A DNA stretch of 64,000 nucleotides. Origin: Acidimicrobiales bacterium (GTDB taxonomy: Bacteria > Actinomycetota > Acidimicrobiia > Acidimicrobiales > RAAP-2). The first letter of the stretch is position 1. Each line of letters begins with the position of its first letter. The DNA is taken from assembly GCA_025362585.1 (NCBI GenBank), contig JANYFR010000004.1, positions 51,861 through 115,860 on the forward strand, given 5' to 3'. The notes below the pieces were generated by a model. It was not told where the DNA came from. It worked only from the letters and a program-made list of their open reading frames with translations, and ran no database searches. Made by a program: the position numbers and the translations under genes. Below are positions 43,691-52,396 of the stretch, piece after piece.

Positions 43691-45063
43691 GAGGAGACCA
43701 GTCGTCTCGCACGTACCGCGTCGAGAGCGGCGCGCAGATCCCGACCAGTGGTGCGAACGCTGATCACGGGGTGACAGAGATCGTCGAGGGTGAGCCCGTC
43801 GAGAAAACGGTCCTCGGAGAGACAGACATCCGGGACGAGACAGACCGTGCTCGACGGCACGTTGGCGAGCGCGGCATTGAGATCTTGACCAGTGAGGAGG
43901 CCCGCGACCTTAATATTTCCCGCAAAATAGACGTTCTGCACCGCGAGCACCCCGACGTCAGCGAAGCCGTGCGCGTCAAACAGTGCACGAAGTATCGGCG
44001 CGGCGTACTCGCCCGTGACGACCGTCACCTCCTCACCCTGTGGTGCGGCGATGCTGGCCCCTCGTGGAGCGCGGTACCCGAGGGCCGGCGCGCCATCGAC
44101 GGACTGGAAGAAGCCGGTGCCGAGTTTGTCCATCACCGTTTGATCGATGAAGCTCGCGACGAAGGCGGCCACCATCCCAATCCCGTTCTCGGCCTGGTCG
44201 AGGCTTTCGAACTGGGTCGCCGGTGGTGGCGCCAGCCCGGCGACGAGGTAAAACTCATCGCTCGCGAACACGCTCACGCGGCCCAGCAACTCGAGTGTGA
44301 GGCGCTGGAAACGGTCGGCGAGCGCGACCACGTGGCGCGCCTCGTGCGGCGTGTGCGAGCGCATCGTGGCCTCGTTCGAAAAGGCGCTCACCCCCACCGG
44401 AACCAGTGCGACCGACGCCAGTTCGGGGTAGAGCGAGATGACGTCGTGCAGGGTCCGTTCCAGGTGGGCGTCGTCGTTGATCGCCGGACAGACCACGATC
44501 TGGGCGTGAACCTCAATACCGGCGCGCAGGAGTTCCTTCAACCAGCGCAGGCTGGTCGCCCCCCGAGGGTTTCGCAGCATCTCGGCGCGCAGTTCGGGGT
44601 CAGTTGAGTGGATCGACACGTAGAGCGGCGAGAGGCCCTCTTCGACGACCCGCTCCAGGTCAAACTCCGTGAAGCGCGTCAGCGTCGTGTAGTTGCCGTA
44701 GAGGAACGAGAGTCGAAAGTCGTCGTCCTTCACGTAGAGTGATCGCCGCATACCCTTGGGCAGCTGGTAGATGAAACAGAACGAGCAGTGGTTGTCGCAG
44801 GTGCGAATCCGGTCAAAGACTGCCGAATCGATACTCAGGCCGAGCGGTTGACCCTCGGCCTTGGTAATGGTGACCTTGCGAGAGAGCGACTCGCCTTCGC
44901 GCATGACGACCAGCGTGACGCGAGGGCCGTCGATCAGTTGCTGATACTCAATGATGTCGCTCGGAGCTCTTCCGTTGATGCTGACCAGTTCATCGCCAAC
45001 GCACAGATTCACCGTCGAGGCCGGTGAATCAACGGAGATTGAGGAAATTCGAGCGCCCGACAC
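43687..45063 (-). CDS. DUF512 protein with PDZ and radical-SAM-like domains
   Basis: 458 residues. An N-terminal PDZ-like domain (about 1-68, DELVSINGRAP) precedes a radical-SAM-type Cys89-x3-Cys93-x2-Cys96 motif (CDNHCSFC) in a SAM-like barrel. The C-terminal DUF512 half includes DEFYLVAG. The reaction is unknown, but the family is commonly found next to der, as here, which suggests a link to ribosome or RNA maturation. GTG start, preceded by TAGGCT and six bases, so probably leaderless. Confidence 0.88.
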   Translation of the reverse strand: MSGARISSISVDSPASTVNLCVGDELVSINGRAPSDIIEYQQLIDGPRVTLVVMREGESLSRKVTITKAEGQPLGLSIDSAVFDRIRTCDNHCSFCFIYQLPKGMRRSLYVKDDDFRLSFLYGNYTTLTRFTEFDLERVVEEGLSPLYVSIHSTDPELRAEMLRNPRGATSLRWLKELLRAGIEVHAQIVVCPAINDDAHLERTLHDVISLYPELASVALVPVGVSAFSNEATMRSHTPHEARHVVALADRFQRLTLELLGRVSVFASDEFYLVAGLAPPPATQFESLDQAENGIGMVAAFVASFIDQTVMDKLGTGFFQSVDGAPALGYRAPRGASIAAPQGEEVTVVTGEYAAPILRALFDAHGFADVGVLAVQNVYFAGNIKVAGLLTGQDLNAALANVPSSTVCLVPDVCLSEDRFLDGLTLDDLCHPVISVRTTGRDLRAALDAVRARRLVSS

Positions 45064-45069
45064 CTCTCT

Positions 45070-45105
45070 AGCCTAGGAGTAATCACGCGGAGCGGTAACT
45101 AGGCT
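45070..45105. promoter_or_regulatory. Divergent leaderless promoters for the DUF512-der operon (-) and ispH (+)
   Basis: The same hexamer TAGGCT occurs on both strands: minus at 45070-45075 (6 nt to GTG) and plus at 45100-45105 (7 nt to GTG). Start codons are 49 bp apart, so the two promoters interleave and could exclude each other. Confidence 0.5.
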
Positions 45106-45112
45106 GGTCGAG

Positions 45113-46150
45113 GTGAACGTGGACCGGGTGGTGTTGGCCGCCCCCCGAGGCTTCTGTGCCGGCGTGGAGAAGGCCATCAAGGCTCTCGACTGGATGACGA
45201 GGGTTTTCACTCCGCCCGTCTACTGCTACCACGAGATCGTGCACAACCAGTTCGTGGTGGACTACTTCAAGTCGCTCGGCGTCGTCTTCGTCGACGACGT
45301 GGCACTCGTTCCCGCCGGCGCCCCGCTGATGTTGAGTGCGCACGGCTCTCCGCCCGAGGTCATCGACGCCGCCCGTCAGACCGGTGGCACAGTGATTGAC
45401 GCGGTCTGTCCACTCGTGACCAAGGTCCACCACGAGTTGAAGGTCCGGGCGAGAAAGGGCTACACCGTTCTCTACGTAGGACACGAGGGCCACGAGGAGG
45501 CGGTCGGCACGATGGCCGTGGCGCCCGAGTCGGTCCACCTCATTGAATCGACCGATGACATCGACGCCCTCGGGGACCTGTCGGGCCCTTTCGCCCTGCT
45601 CAGCCAGACCACCCTCAGTCTGGACGAATGGCAGGACCTGCGCGAGCACGCCGAAGTCCGTTTTCCCGAAATTTGGATGCCCAATCGAAGCGACCTCTGC
45701 TTCGCCACCACGAACCGTCAGGCGGCGTTGCGCTCGATTGCGACCGAAGCCGACGCCGTGGTCGTCATTGGTTCGGCCAACTCCTCCAATACCGTCGCCC
45801 TCGTCAAAGTGGCCGAAGCGGTGGGCTGTCCTCGAGTGTTGCGCGTCAACGGGGCCTTCGAACTGCCCGACGATCTGTCGGGCACCGTCGCGGTGACGGC
45901 CGGCGCCTCGGCACCGGAATCTCTCGTGAACGAGGTTCTAGAGGCCCTCAACGCCACCCTTGGCGTCGTCGTACGCTCGGTGACCGTCGAGGACGAGTAC
46001 TTTCCCCCACCTCCCGAACTTCGCGAGATGCTCAAGACGCTGTCGGCGGTGCTCGACCTGGTCCTGGCCACGCCGGTGCCCTCGACGTTCGACGGTCAGG
46101 CCGACCGTGAGTTCACTGCGGCGCAGGTCCTGTCGGCCGCCAGTCGTTGA
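45113..46150 (+). CDS. ispH: 4-hydroxy-3-methylbut-2-enyl diphosphate reductase
   Basis: Last enzyme of the MEP isoprenoid pathway, making IPP and DMAPP with a 4Fe-4S cluster. 345 residues. The three cluster cysteines are in APRGFCAGVEKA, AVCPLVTK and LCFATTNRQ. SAHGSPPEV and GSANSSNT are substrate-binding motifs. GTG start with no Shine-Dalgarno sequence, after TAGGCT and 7 nt. Confidence 0.95.
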   Translation: MNVDRVVLAAPRGFCAGVEKAIKALDWMTRVFTPPVYCYHEIVHNQFVVDYFKSLGVVFVDDVALVPAGAPLMLSAHGSPPEVIDAARQTGGTVIDAVCPLVTKVHHELKVRARKGYTVLYVGHEGHEEAVGTMAVAPESVHLIESTDDIDALGDLSGPFALLSQTTLSLDEWQDLREHAEVRFPEIWMPNRSDLCFATTNRQAALRSIATEADAVVVIGSANSSNTVALVKVAEAVGCPRVLRVNGAFELPDDLSGTVAVTAGASAPESLVNEVLEALNATLGVVVRSVTVEDEYFPPPPELREMLKTLSAVLDLVLATPVPSTFDGQADREFTAAQVLSAASR

Positions 46151-46187
46151 ATCGGTCCAATTCGCCGTGAATTGTTAGTATTTTGCG

Positions 46188-46295
46188 GTGAGTTCCTTCC
46201 CCCGCTGGTACCAGTTGACGATCAAGCACTCCCCGGCGATCGCGCTCGTCTCGGGGCGAGTCCGCGGAGCGATTCCCCGCGCGAAGGTCGACTGA
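46188..46295 (+). CDS. Possible 35-residue small protein
   Basis: GTG 46188 to TGA 46295 encodes VSSFPRWYQLTIKHSPAIAL and a basic tail. No domain is recognised. TAGTAT (46176-46181) lies 6 nt before the GTG, the leaderless pattern of this window, and the ORF ends 6 bp before the glycosyltransferase ATG. It may be a real peptide or simply the 5' part of the glycosyltransferase transcript. Confidence 0.3.
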   Translation: MSSFPRWYQLTIKHSPAIALVSGRVRGAIPRAKVD

Positions 46296-46301
46296 ATATT
46301 C

Positions 46302-47102
46302 ATGGTCAACGACGATCTCGAACAGGGGCGGTCGAGGCGATTGCGCCAGTACGCGATCGAGCAGGCACTCGCGCGTCTCGTGACAGAGCGGCCGGGATTC
46401 GAGCCCGAATCGATTGTCGCCGCAATCTGCGCCTACGAGGAGGAGGGCAACATCGCGGGCGTCCTCGAGAAGATGCCGGTCTCGCTCGACGGCCAGACCT
46501 ACACCACCCTCGTGGTCGTCGACGGTGGCGACGACCGTACGGCCGAGATCGCTCGATCGTTCCCCGGGGTGGTGGTCATTGAGTTCCCCGTCAATCTCGG
46601 CCACGGTGTGGCCCTGCAGGTGGCCTACCGCTACTGCGTCGATCACGCCGTGCAGTTCGTGGTCACCCTCGACGCCGACGGACAGAACGATCCCGGCGAA
46701 ATCGCCCAGATCCTGGCCCCGCTCGTCGCCGACCAGTCCGACTTCGTCCTCGGTAGCCGGGTCTTAGGAGTCGACAAGACGTCGGACCGGATTCGCAAGA
46801 GCGGCGTGCGCTTCTTTTCTTTCATCATGAACCGGATGACCGGGGCGGGACTCACTGACACGTCTACCGGCTACCGGGCTCTACGGGTCACGATGCTCGC
46901 CGACGTGGTCGACCGGCTCCGCCAACAGCAGTACCAGACCTCCGAACTGCTCATCACGTGTCTCAAGCGCGGTTGGCGCGCCAGTGAGGTACCCACGATC
47001 TGGCATCCGCGTCACTCGGGCGCCACGAAGAAGGGCGCGACGTGGATCTACGGCTTTCGCTACGCCCGGGTCGTTTTTGGCACCTGGTGGCGAGAGCGCT
47101 AA
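46302..47102 (+). CDS. Family 2 glycosyltransferase
   Basis: 266-residue GT-A enzyme that transfers a sugar from a nucleotide donor, probably to a lipid or polyprenol acceptor. The core has VAAICAYEEEGNIAGVLEKM, VVDGGDDRTAE and the DxD-type LDADGQNDPGE, as in DPM1/DPG-synthase-like enzymes. DTSTGYRALR is the acceptor-side block. No membrane segment. The acceptor is unknown; a role in polyprenyl-phosphate glycosylation would fit its position after ispH, but that is inference. Its TAA stop overlaps the plsC stop (CTAA). Confidence 0.85.
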   Translation: MVNDDLEQGRSRRLRQYAIEQALARLVTERPGFEPESIVAAICAYEEEGNIAGVLEKMPVSLDGQTYTTLVVVDGGDDRTAEIARSFPGVVVIEFPVNLGHGVALQVAYRYCVDHAVQFVVTLDADGQNDPGEIAQILAPLVADQSDFVLGSRVLGVDKTSDRIRKSGVRFFSFIMNRMTGAGLTDTSTGYRALRVTMLADVVDRLRQQQYQTSELLITCLKRGWRASEVPTIWHPRHSGATKKGATWIYGFRYARVVFGTWWRER

Positions 47103-47761
47103 ACGTTGCCCAGACTCTCCAAGTAGACCAGCTCCAGTTCGCGGCGTAACTCCTCACTCTTGGCGGCGACGGCCTTGCGAGAGACGCGGCCCTCGGAGGC
47201 CGGCGGATCGATGGCCGCGCCCACGACGATACGGATTCGCGAGCGCCGAGGAAACTTGGTGCCCAACGGCATCGCGCGGTCGCTGCCGCCAATGCCGACC
47301 GGCACGACGGTCGCGCCAGTGCGTGCTGCGAGGAACATCGCTCCGTCGTGCAGGGGTGCGACCGCTCGTCCCTCCTTTCGGGTCCCTTCCGGGAACAGCA
47401 CGAGAACGTGGCCGTGGCGCAGTACCTCTTCGGCGAGGGAGAGGGACTCGCGATCGGCGGAGCCCCGCTTCACCGGGAAGGCGCCGAGATGGGTGATCAA
47501 CCGTCCGAGGAGTGGCACGGTGAACAACGAGTCCTTGGCCATGAAGAAGACCTTGCGGGGCGACATGAAGAGTGTGAGTGCGAAGTCAACGTTGGAGCGA
47601 TGAATCGGCGCAATCAGTACCGGACCGTCCAACGCGATGTGCTCCGCGCCGGTAACGACCGGGTGAAATAAGACGGTCGCCAGTGCACGAAGAATGGCCG
47701 CGACGACGCGGTAGGTCGGCGTCTTGCCGACGTCTAGGCGGAGTCTTGGCTCTTCAGGCAT
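47099..47761 (-). CDS. plsC: 1-acylglycerol-3-phosphate acyltransferase family
   Basis: Membrane-associated acyltransferase of phospholipid synthesis. The 220-residue protein has the catalytic HX4D motif HRSNVD (54-59), the FPEGTR substrate motif (123-128) and VPVGIGG. It starts inside the last 28 bp of cmk. Other lipids are possible acceptors, as the family is broad. Confidence 0.9.
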   Translation of the reverse strand: MPEEPRLRLDVGKTPTYRVVAAILRALATVLFHPVVTGAEHIALDGPVLIAPIHRSNVDFALTLFMSPRKVFFMAKDSLFTVPLLGRLITHLGAFPVKRGSADRESLSLAEEVLRHGHVLVLFPEGTRKEGRAVAPLHDGAMFLAARTGATVVPVGIGGSDRAMPLGTKFPRRSRIRIVVGAAIDPPASEGRVSRKAVAAKSEELRRELELVYLESLGNV

Positions 47762-48363
47762 TGCACAATCTCGTTGACCACCTCTTGCACGTCGCGACCC
47801 GTCGTGTCTAGCACGACGGCGTCGTCGGCCTGACGAAGTGGCGACGCCCGACGCAAGGAGTCGGCCCGGTCCCGGCGCTCGATGGACTCGGTGCCCTCCT
47901 CGTCGCGACGCGTTGCCCGCTCCTCGAGCGAGGCCGTGAGAAAGACTTTCAGGGTCGCGTGGGGAAAGACGACCGTGGCAATATCACGGCCCTCCACGAC
48001 CGTGCCGAGCGGCTGCGCTGCCGCAATCTCGCGCTGTCGAGCGACCATGGCTCGGCGCACCGCCGCGTTGGCGGCGACGATCGACACCGCGACGTTCACG
48101 GTCTCGGTGCGTAGTTCGTCCCCCACGTCGCGCCCGTCGACGCTCACCCGGGGCGTGGTCACGATGACGACGCTCGACGCGAGCGACGCCACGGCGACGT
48201 CGTCGTGCACGTCGATGCCTCGACGAAGCACCTCGGCGGTCACCGCCCGGTACATCGCGCCGGTGTCGAGGAACGACCAGCCGAGCTGGTTCGCGACCAA
48301 TCGAGCGACCGTCGACTTACCGGATCCGGCCGGACCGTCGATCGCGATGATCCGTTGATTCAC
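47734..48363 (-). CDS. cmk: Cytidylate kinase
   Basis: Phosphorylates CMP and dCMP. 209 residues from the GTG at 48363, which overlaps the aroA stop as GTGA. The P-loop IDGPAGSGKST lies near the N-terminus; LDTGAMYRAVT, VVEGRDIATVVFP and the lid RRDEEGTES follow. cmk downstream of aroA is a common bacterial arrangement. A longer frame upstream reads only antisense-like sequence inside aroA and is rejected. Confidence 0.95.
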   Translation of the reverse strand: MNQRIIAIDGPAGSGKSTVARLVANQLGWSFLDTGAMYRAVTAEVLRRGIDVHDDVAVASLASSVVIVTTPRVSVDGRDVGDELRTETVNVAVSIVAANAAVRRAMVARQREIAAAQPLGTVVEGRDIATVVFPHATLKVFLTASLEERATRRDEEGTESIERRDRADSLRRASPLRQADDAVVLDTTGRDVQEVVNEIVQCLKSQDSA

Positions 48364-49643
48364 GACAGTCCGACGAGGTCGTCGAAGAAGTGGGGATAGC
48401 TCGTCCTCACCGTCTCGGCCCCCTCGATGGTGGCCCCGGCGCCGGCACAGCCCGCGACCGCACCCGACATCACCATCCGGTGGTCGAGGGCGGCGTCCAT
48501 GGAGAACGGGGCGAAGGCCTCGGCGCTCCCCAACCCCTCGATGAAGAAGTCGTCGCCCTCGGACCAGACTCGACAACCGAGTGACGAGGCCAGCGCCAGC
48601 GCGCCGGCGAAGCGATCGGACTCCTTGAGACGCAGTTCGCCCATGCGGTGAAAGGAACTCACGCCACGGGCCGCGGCGGCGGCGACCACGAGCACGGGCA
48701 CCTCGTCAACCGACGGCACTTCATCGGCGAACACCTCAGTGGACGTGAGCGTCGAACTCGAGGCGACGACCGACAGTGTCGGACCCGGACCGCTCCACGA
48801 GAGGTCCGCACCCATTCGTTGCAGCACCGTCATGAACCCCGTTCGCTCCGGCGATCCGTCGAGGTCTTGAACTTCGACGACCGCGTCGGGGTGGATGAGC
48901 CCCAGTACGACGAAGAAGGCCGCTTGGGACGGATCTCCCGGGACGGCCCAGTGCCGCGCAGTCGGTCGACCCGGGTGCACCGTGACGCGCCGCCCGTTCC
49001 CTTCGTCGACGCTGTCGATCCGTACGTTGGCAGCGCTCAACATGTCCTCGGTGGTCGAACGGGTGCGCACGTCTTCGATGACGGTGGTCGGTCCCGACGC
49101 GCCGAGACCGGCGAGCAGGACCGCCGACTTCACTTGGGCGCTCGACATCGGCACGTGGTACTCGATCGCGCGAAGCGATGACGAGCCCTCTATTCGCAGG
49201 GGCGCCATGACCCGCGGTCCCCGTCCGGTGACGAACGATCCCATCATTTTGAGCGGTTGGGCTACGCGGTCCATTGGACGTTGCGACAGCGATTCGTCGC
49301 CATCGAGCACGTGCACACCAGCTATCGCGCTCACGAGGCCGGCCAGTAGTCGCATTGTGGTGCCCGAGTTCGCGCAGTACAACGGTTCATCGCTGGGTCG
49401 CAGTCCCCCACTGCGGCCAACGACGATCGCCCGATCGCTCTCCAGCGAACAGGTCGCGCCCAGTTGTCCCATGATGCGCGCCGTCGCCGCGACGTCGAGA
49501 CCGGGCGAAAGTCCTTCGATGCGACTCTCGCCGCTGGCGAGGGAGCTGAGCATCAGGGCACGGTGGGACGCGCTCTTATCTCCGGGGACTCGCAGCGTGC
49601 CGCGCAACGACCTCGCGCGTGACACGTTCATGACGCGCTTCAC
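48360..49643 (-). CDS. aroA: 3-phosphoshikimate 1-carboxyvinyltransferase (EPSP synthase)
   Basis: Sixth step of the shikimate pathway. 427 residues with LRVPGDKSASHRALM, CANSGTTMRLL, DGDESLSQRPM, SSAQVKSAVLLAGL and RLKESDR, the standard active-site motifs. Gly-Thr in the ANSGTT loop and Gly in the LAGLGA loop suggest the glyphosate-sensitive class I type. GTG start overlapping the tyrA stop; ATG 49631 is an alternative. Confidence 0.95.
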   Translation of the reverse strand: MKRVMNVSRARSLRGTLRVPGDKSASHRALMLSSLASGESRIEGLSPGLDVAATARIMGQLGATCSLESDRAIVVGRSGGLRPSDEPLYCANSGTTMRLLAGLVSAIAGVHVLDGDESLSQRPMDRVAQPLKMMGSFVTGRGPRVMAPLRIEGSSSLRAIEYHVPMSSAQVKSAVLLAGLGASGPTTVIEDVRTRSTTEDMLSAANVRIDSVDEGNGRRVTVHPGRPTARHWAVPGDPSQAAFFVVLGLIHPDAVVEVQDLDGSPERTGFMTVLQRMGADLSWSGPGPTLSVVASSSTLTSTEVFADEVPSVDEVPVLVVAAAAARGVSSFHRMGELRLKESDRFAGALALASSLGCRVWSEGDDFFIEGLGSAEAFAPFSMDAALDHRMVMSGAVAGCAGAGATIEGAETVRTSYPHFFDDLVGLS

Positions 49644-50713
49644 TGTTCTCGCACCACCTGGAATCCACGGGCCTCGAGCGCCTGACTGAACAGCCCGGTC
49701 TGTTCGGCGTCGATCGCCAGCAAGAGCGTTCCGCCGGTCCCCTCAATACCGTGGGCAATCTCGATGTCGAAGATGTTGACGAGCAGCTCTGACGCGGTCA
49801 TCGTCACCGTGGCCAGCACGCCCGGTCGGTCACTCACCTTGACGCGCAGGTAGGCGAGATTCTCCGAGCGGAGCGCTCGACCCGGCAACTGGTGACGGGC
49901 GTTCGCCGCTGAGCGCAGGCTCTCCGCGATGAGCGCGCGATCGTCGTGGTCGAGGGCGGCACGGAGCATCCGCAAGCGACTCTCGAGTGCCTCGAGGCTC
50001 TGGGAGATCGCGACACGGTTTTCGAACAGAACGTCGGGCCAGATTGACGGGTCGCCCGCGGCGATGCGGGTCATGTCGCGAAATCCTCCCGCAGCGAGCT
50101 GGAGCAACACCGCGTCCTGCTCGGCGACTCGACTGGCCTCGTTCATGAGAGACCCGGCGAGCAGGTGGGGCACGTGGCTCGCGATCGCGACCAGTCGGTC
50201 GTGGTCGTCGGGCGAGACCGCCACGACGTTCGCGCCGATCTCGCGGAGCATTCCGTGCAGGGTGCTGTAGGTCGAGGGCGACGTCCGTTCGGTGGGCGTC
50301 AGAACCCAGGTGGCGCCCTGGAACAGGTCCGCGCGCGCGCCGGCGAGCCCCCGCAGTTCCGAGCCGGCCATGGGGTGGCCCCCGAGGTAGCGCGAATCGT
50401 CCACGTCGTGGACGATCGATCCCTTCACGCCCGCCACGTCCGTGACGATGAGCTCGGGCCGAGTCCACCGGGCCAGCACCTCGCGCACCACCGCCGCCAC
50501 CGAACCGGCGGGCGTCGCGACGACCACCAGATCAGTGGCGTCGTTGGCAACGCTTGAGTCAATCACGCCACTGGCGAGGGCGCGCTCCTCGATGCCGGAA
50601 CCGGCGTCGCTGCCGGTCACCACCCAGCCCGCTTCGGTGAGCGCGAGGGCGACCGAGGCGCCGATCAGTCCGAGGCCGACCACGTGCGCGTGACGGTCAC
50701 TCCGGGAGGTCAT
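49640..50713 (-). CDS. tyrA: Prephenate dehydrogenase with ACT domain
   Basis: Oxidative decarboxylation of prephenate toward tyrosine. 357 residues from the ATG at 50713. NAD-binding HVVGLGLIGASVALAL lies at the N-terminus; VKGSIVH and YLGGHPMAGSE are catalytic blocks. A C-terminal ACT domain (about 280-357, VKVSDRPGVLATVTMTASEL) suggests feedback control by tyrosine or another amino acid. It starts inside the last bases of the chorismate mutase gene. Confidence 0.92.
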   Translation of the reverse strand: MTSRSDRHAHVVGLGLIGASVALALTEAGWVVTGSDAGSGIEERALASGVIDSSVANDATDLVVVATPAGSVAAVVREVLARWTRPELIVTDVAGVKGSIVHDVDDSRYLGGHPMAGSELRGLAGARADLFQGATWVLTPTERTSPSTYSTLHGMLREIGANVVAVSPDDHDRLVAIASHVPHLLAGSLMNEASRVAEQDAVLLQLAAGGFRDMTRIAAGDPSIWPDVLFENRVAISQSLEALESRLRMLRAALDHDDRALIAESLRSAANARHQLPGRALRSENLAYLRVKVSDRPGVLATVTMTASELLVNIFDIEIAHGIEGTGGTLLLAIDAEQTGLFSQALEARGFQVVREQ

Positions 50714-51068
50714 CACGCAGTGTCCGGGCGTCGCGCAGGTAGACGTGGTGGAGCTCCTCACGGTCGCGAGTCGTGTAGACGTGCATCATCACTCTGACGC
50801 ATCGCGCCATCGCGCCGGGCACGTCGATCTCGCTGGCACAGAGCAGCGGCACGTCGCCAAATCCCACACCGCGCGCGGCCGTCGCGGGAAAGGCTGACGT
50901 GAGGTCCGGTGACGTGGTGAAGAGAACACTGACCACGTCGTCGTGGTCGAGGTCGTTGCGCTCCATCATCGCGCACAACAGTTCCTGGGTCGCCAACGAG
51001 ATTTCGTCGGGCGTGTCCGCTCCGCAGGTCGTCGCGCCGCGCAGCCCACGAAGGAAGGCAGAAGTCAT
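50697..51068 (-). CDS. aroH: Monofunctional chorismate mutase, AroH class
   Basis: Converts chorismate to prephenate for phenylalanine and tyrosine. 123 residues from the ATG at 51068, overlapping the rluB stop as ATGA. LRGLRGATTCGADT holds the family N-terminal arginine, and ATQELLCAMMERNDL and CVRVMMHV match AroH, the barrel-type (Bacillus) class, not the helical AroQ class. It feeds TyrA directly downstream. Confidence 0.9.
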   Translation of the reverse strand: MTSAFLRGLRGATTCGADTPDEISLATQELLCAMMERNDLDHDDVVSVLFTTSPDLTSAFPATAARGVGFGDVPLLCASEIDVPGAMARCVRVMMHVYTTRDREELHHVYLRDARTLRDDLPE

Positions 51069-51805
51069 GAGGGCATCGTAGAGGCGATCGCGTCGGTCAT
51101 CCCCACCGCCTCCATCAGCCGACGGACCTCGGCGAGGGAGAGATGGCGTGACGCGCCGGGGCTGAGCGTCGCGTCCTGGATCGGGCCGATGCGAGTGCGC
51201 ACCAGGCGCGTCACGTCGTGGCCGACGACCGCACACATCCGACGAACCTGGCGATTGCGGCCCTCGTGGATCACGATGCGCAGCAGCCCCTCGCTCACCC
51301 GACTGACCTGCGCGGGGCTCGTCACGCCGTCATCGAGTGCGACGCCCTCGCGCAGTCGACGAATCGCCGCCGGCGACGGGTCGCCCTCGACGCGCGCGAG
51401 GTACTCCTTGGCGATGCCGGAGCTGGGATGGGTCAACAGGTGCGCGAGTCGTCCGTCGTTGGTGAGGATGAGGAGACCCTCGGTGTTCATGTCGAGGCGA
51501 CCAACGGGAAAGATTCGCACGGACGACTCGACGAGGTTGAGGACCGTCGGACGGCCCTGCGGGTCCGACGCTGTAGTGACGACCCCGTCGGGCTTGTTCA
51601 AGAGGTAGTAGACGGTGTTCTGGGCCGTCGGCGCGAGCGAACCGTCCACGCAGATGAGTTGGAGGTCGGGCCGGACGCGATTGCCAAGTTCAGCGACGCG
51701 CCCATCGATGGTCACACGCCCTTCACTGATCAATATCTCACAGGCGCGTCGGGAGCCGAATCCCGCCCGGGCCAGGGTCTTCTGCAAGCGCTCGCCCTCG
51801 TCCAA
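51065..51805 (-). CDS. rluB: Ribosomal large-subunit pseudouridine synthase (RluB family)
   Basis: Makes a pseudouridine in 23S rRNA. The 246-residue protein has an N-terminal S4 RNA-binding domain (RLQKTLARAGFGSRRACE), then the catalytic VGRLDMNTEGLLILTNDG with Asp as nucleophile, KEYLARV and HEGRNRQVRRMC. The start is a rare TTG at 51805 directly after the scpB stop codon; the family N-terminus leaves no better choice. Confidence 0.93.
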   Translation of the reverse strand: MDEGERLQKTLARAGFGSRRACEILISEGRVTIDGRVAELGNRVRPDLQLICVDGSLAPTAQNTVYYLLNKPDGVVTTASDPQGRPTVLNLVESSVRIFPVGRLDMNTEGLLILTNDGRLAHLLTHPSSGIAKEYLARVEGDPSPAAIRRLREGVALDDGVTSPAQVSRVSEGLLRIVIHEGRNRQVRRMCAVVGHDVTRLVRTRIGPIQDATLSPGASRHLSLAEVRRLMEAVGMTDAIASTMPS

Positions 51806-52396
51806 CTACGAAACCTCGCTGGACTCGTCGACGCCGAAGGCCAACTCGTCGGCAATGGCGTGGGCGATGTCCACCGGCGGCATGAACTCCTCAATGGGGG
51901 GCAGGTCGCTGATCGCGGCGAGGCCCATACGGTCCAGGAACAGTTCGGTCGTGCCGTAGAGGATCGGCTGACCCGGTCCGCCGGCGCGCCCCACCTCTTC
52001 GATGTAGCCGCGCTGCTCGAGTAGTCGCGACACCCCATCGACGTTCACCCCGCGCAGCGCCGTGATCTGCGCGCGCGAGATGGGCTGGCGGTACGCAATG
52101 ATCGCCAGGGTCTCGAGCGCCGCCGAGCTCAGTCGGTGCGAGACGTCGCGGTTTGCAAATTTGGCGACCCACGGGGCCACGTCGGGCGAGGACTGCATCA
52201 CCCAACCACTGGCGAGCTCGGCGAACTGGAAGCCGCGGCGCTGTTGGGCGAACTCGAGACGAAGACTGCGCAGGACGCCAGTCACCTGGGCGGCGTCGAC
52301 GTCGAGCACGTCGGCCAACTCCTCGGGCGAAATCGGTTCGAGCGCGACGGTCAGCATCGCTTCGAGCTTCTGTTCGAGTGACAGTTCATCCCTCAT
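51806..52396 (-). CDS. scpB: Segregation and condensation protein B
   Basis: Winged-helix partner of ScpA in the SMC complex that organises the chromosome. 196 residues from the ATG at 52396 (GAGAGG 9 nt upstream). LEAMLTVALEPISPEELADVL, LSSAALETLAIIAYRQPISR and ILYGTTELFLDRMGL are family blocks. It overlaps the end of scpA by 11 bp. Confidence 0.94.
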   Translation of the reverse strand: MRDELSLEQKLEAMLTVALEPISPEELADVLDVDAAQVTGVLRSLRLEFAQQRRGFQFAELASGWVMQSSPDVAPWVAKFANRDVSHRLSSAALETLAIIAYRQPISRAQITALRGVNVDGVSRLLEQRGYIEEVGRAGGPGQPILYGTTELFLDRMGLAAISDLPPIEEFMPPVDIAHAIADELAFGVDESSEVS

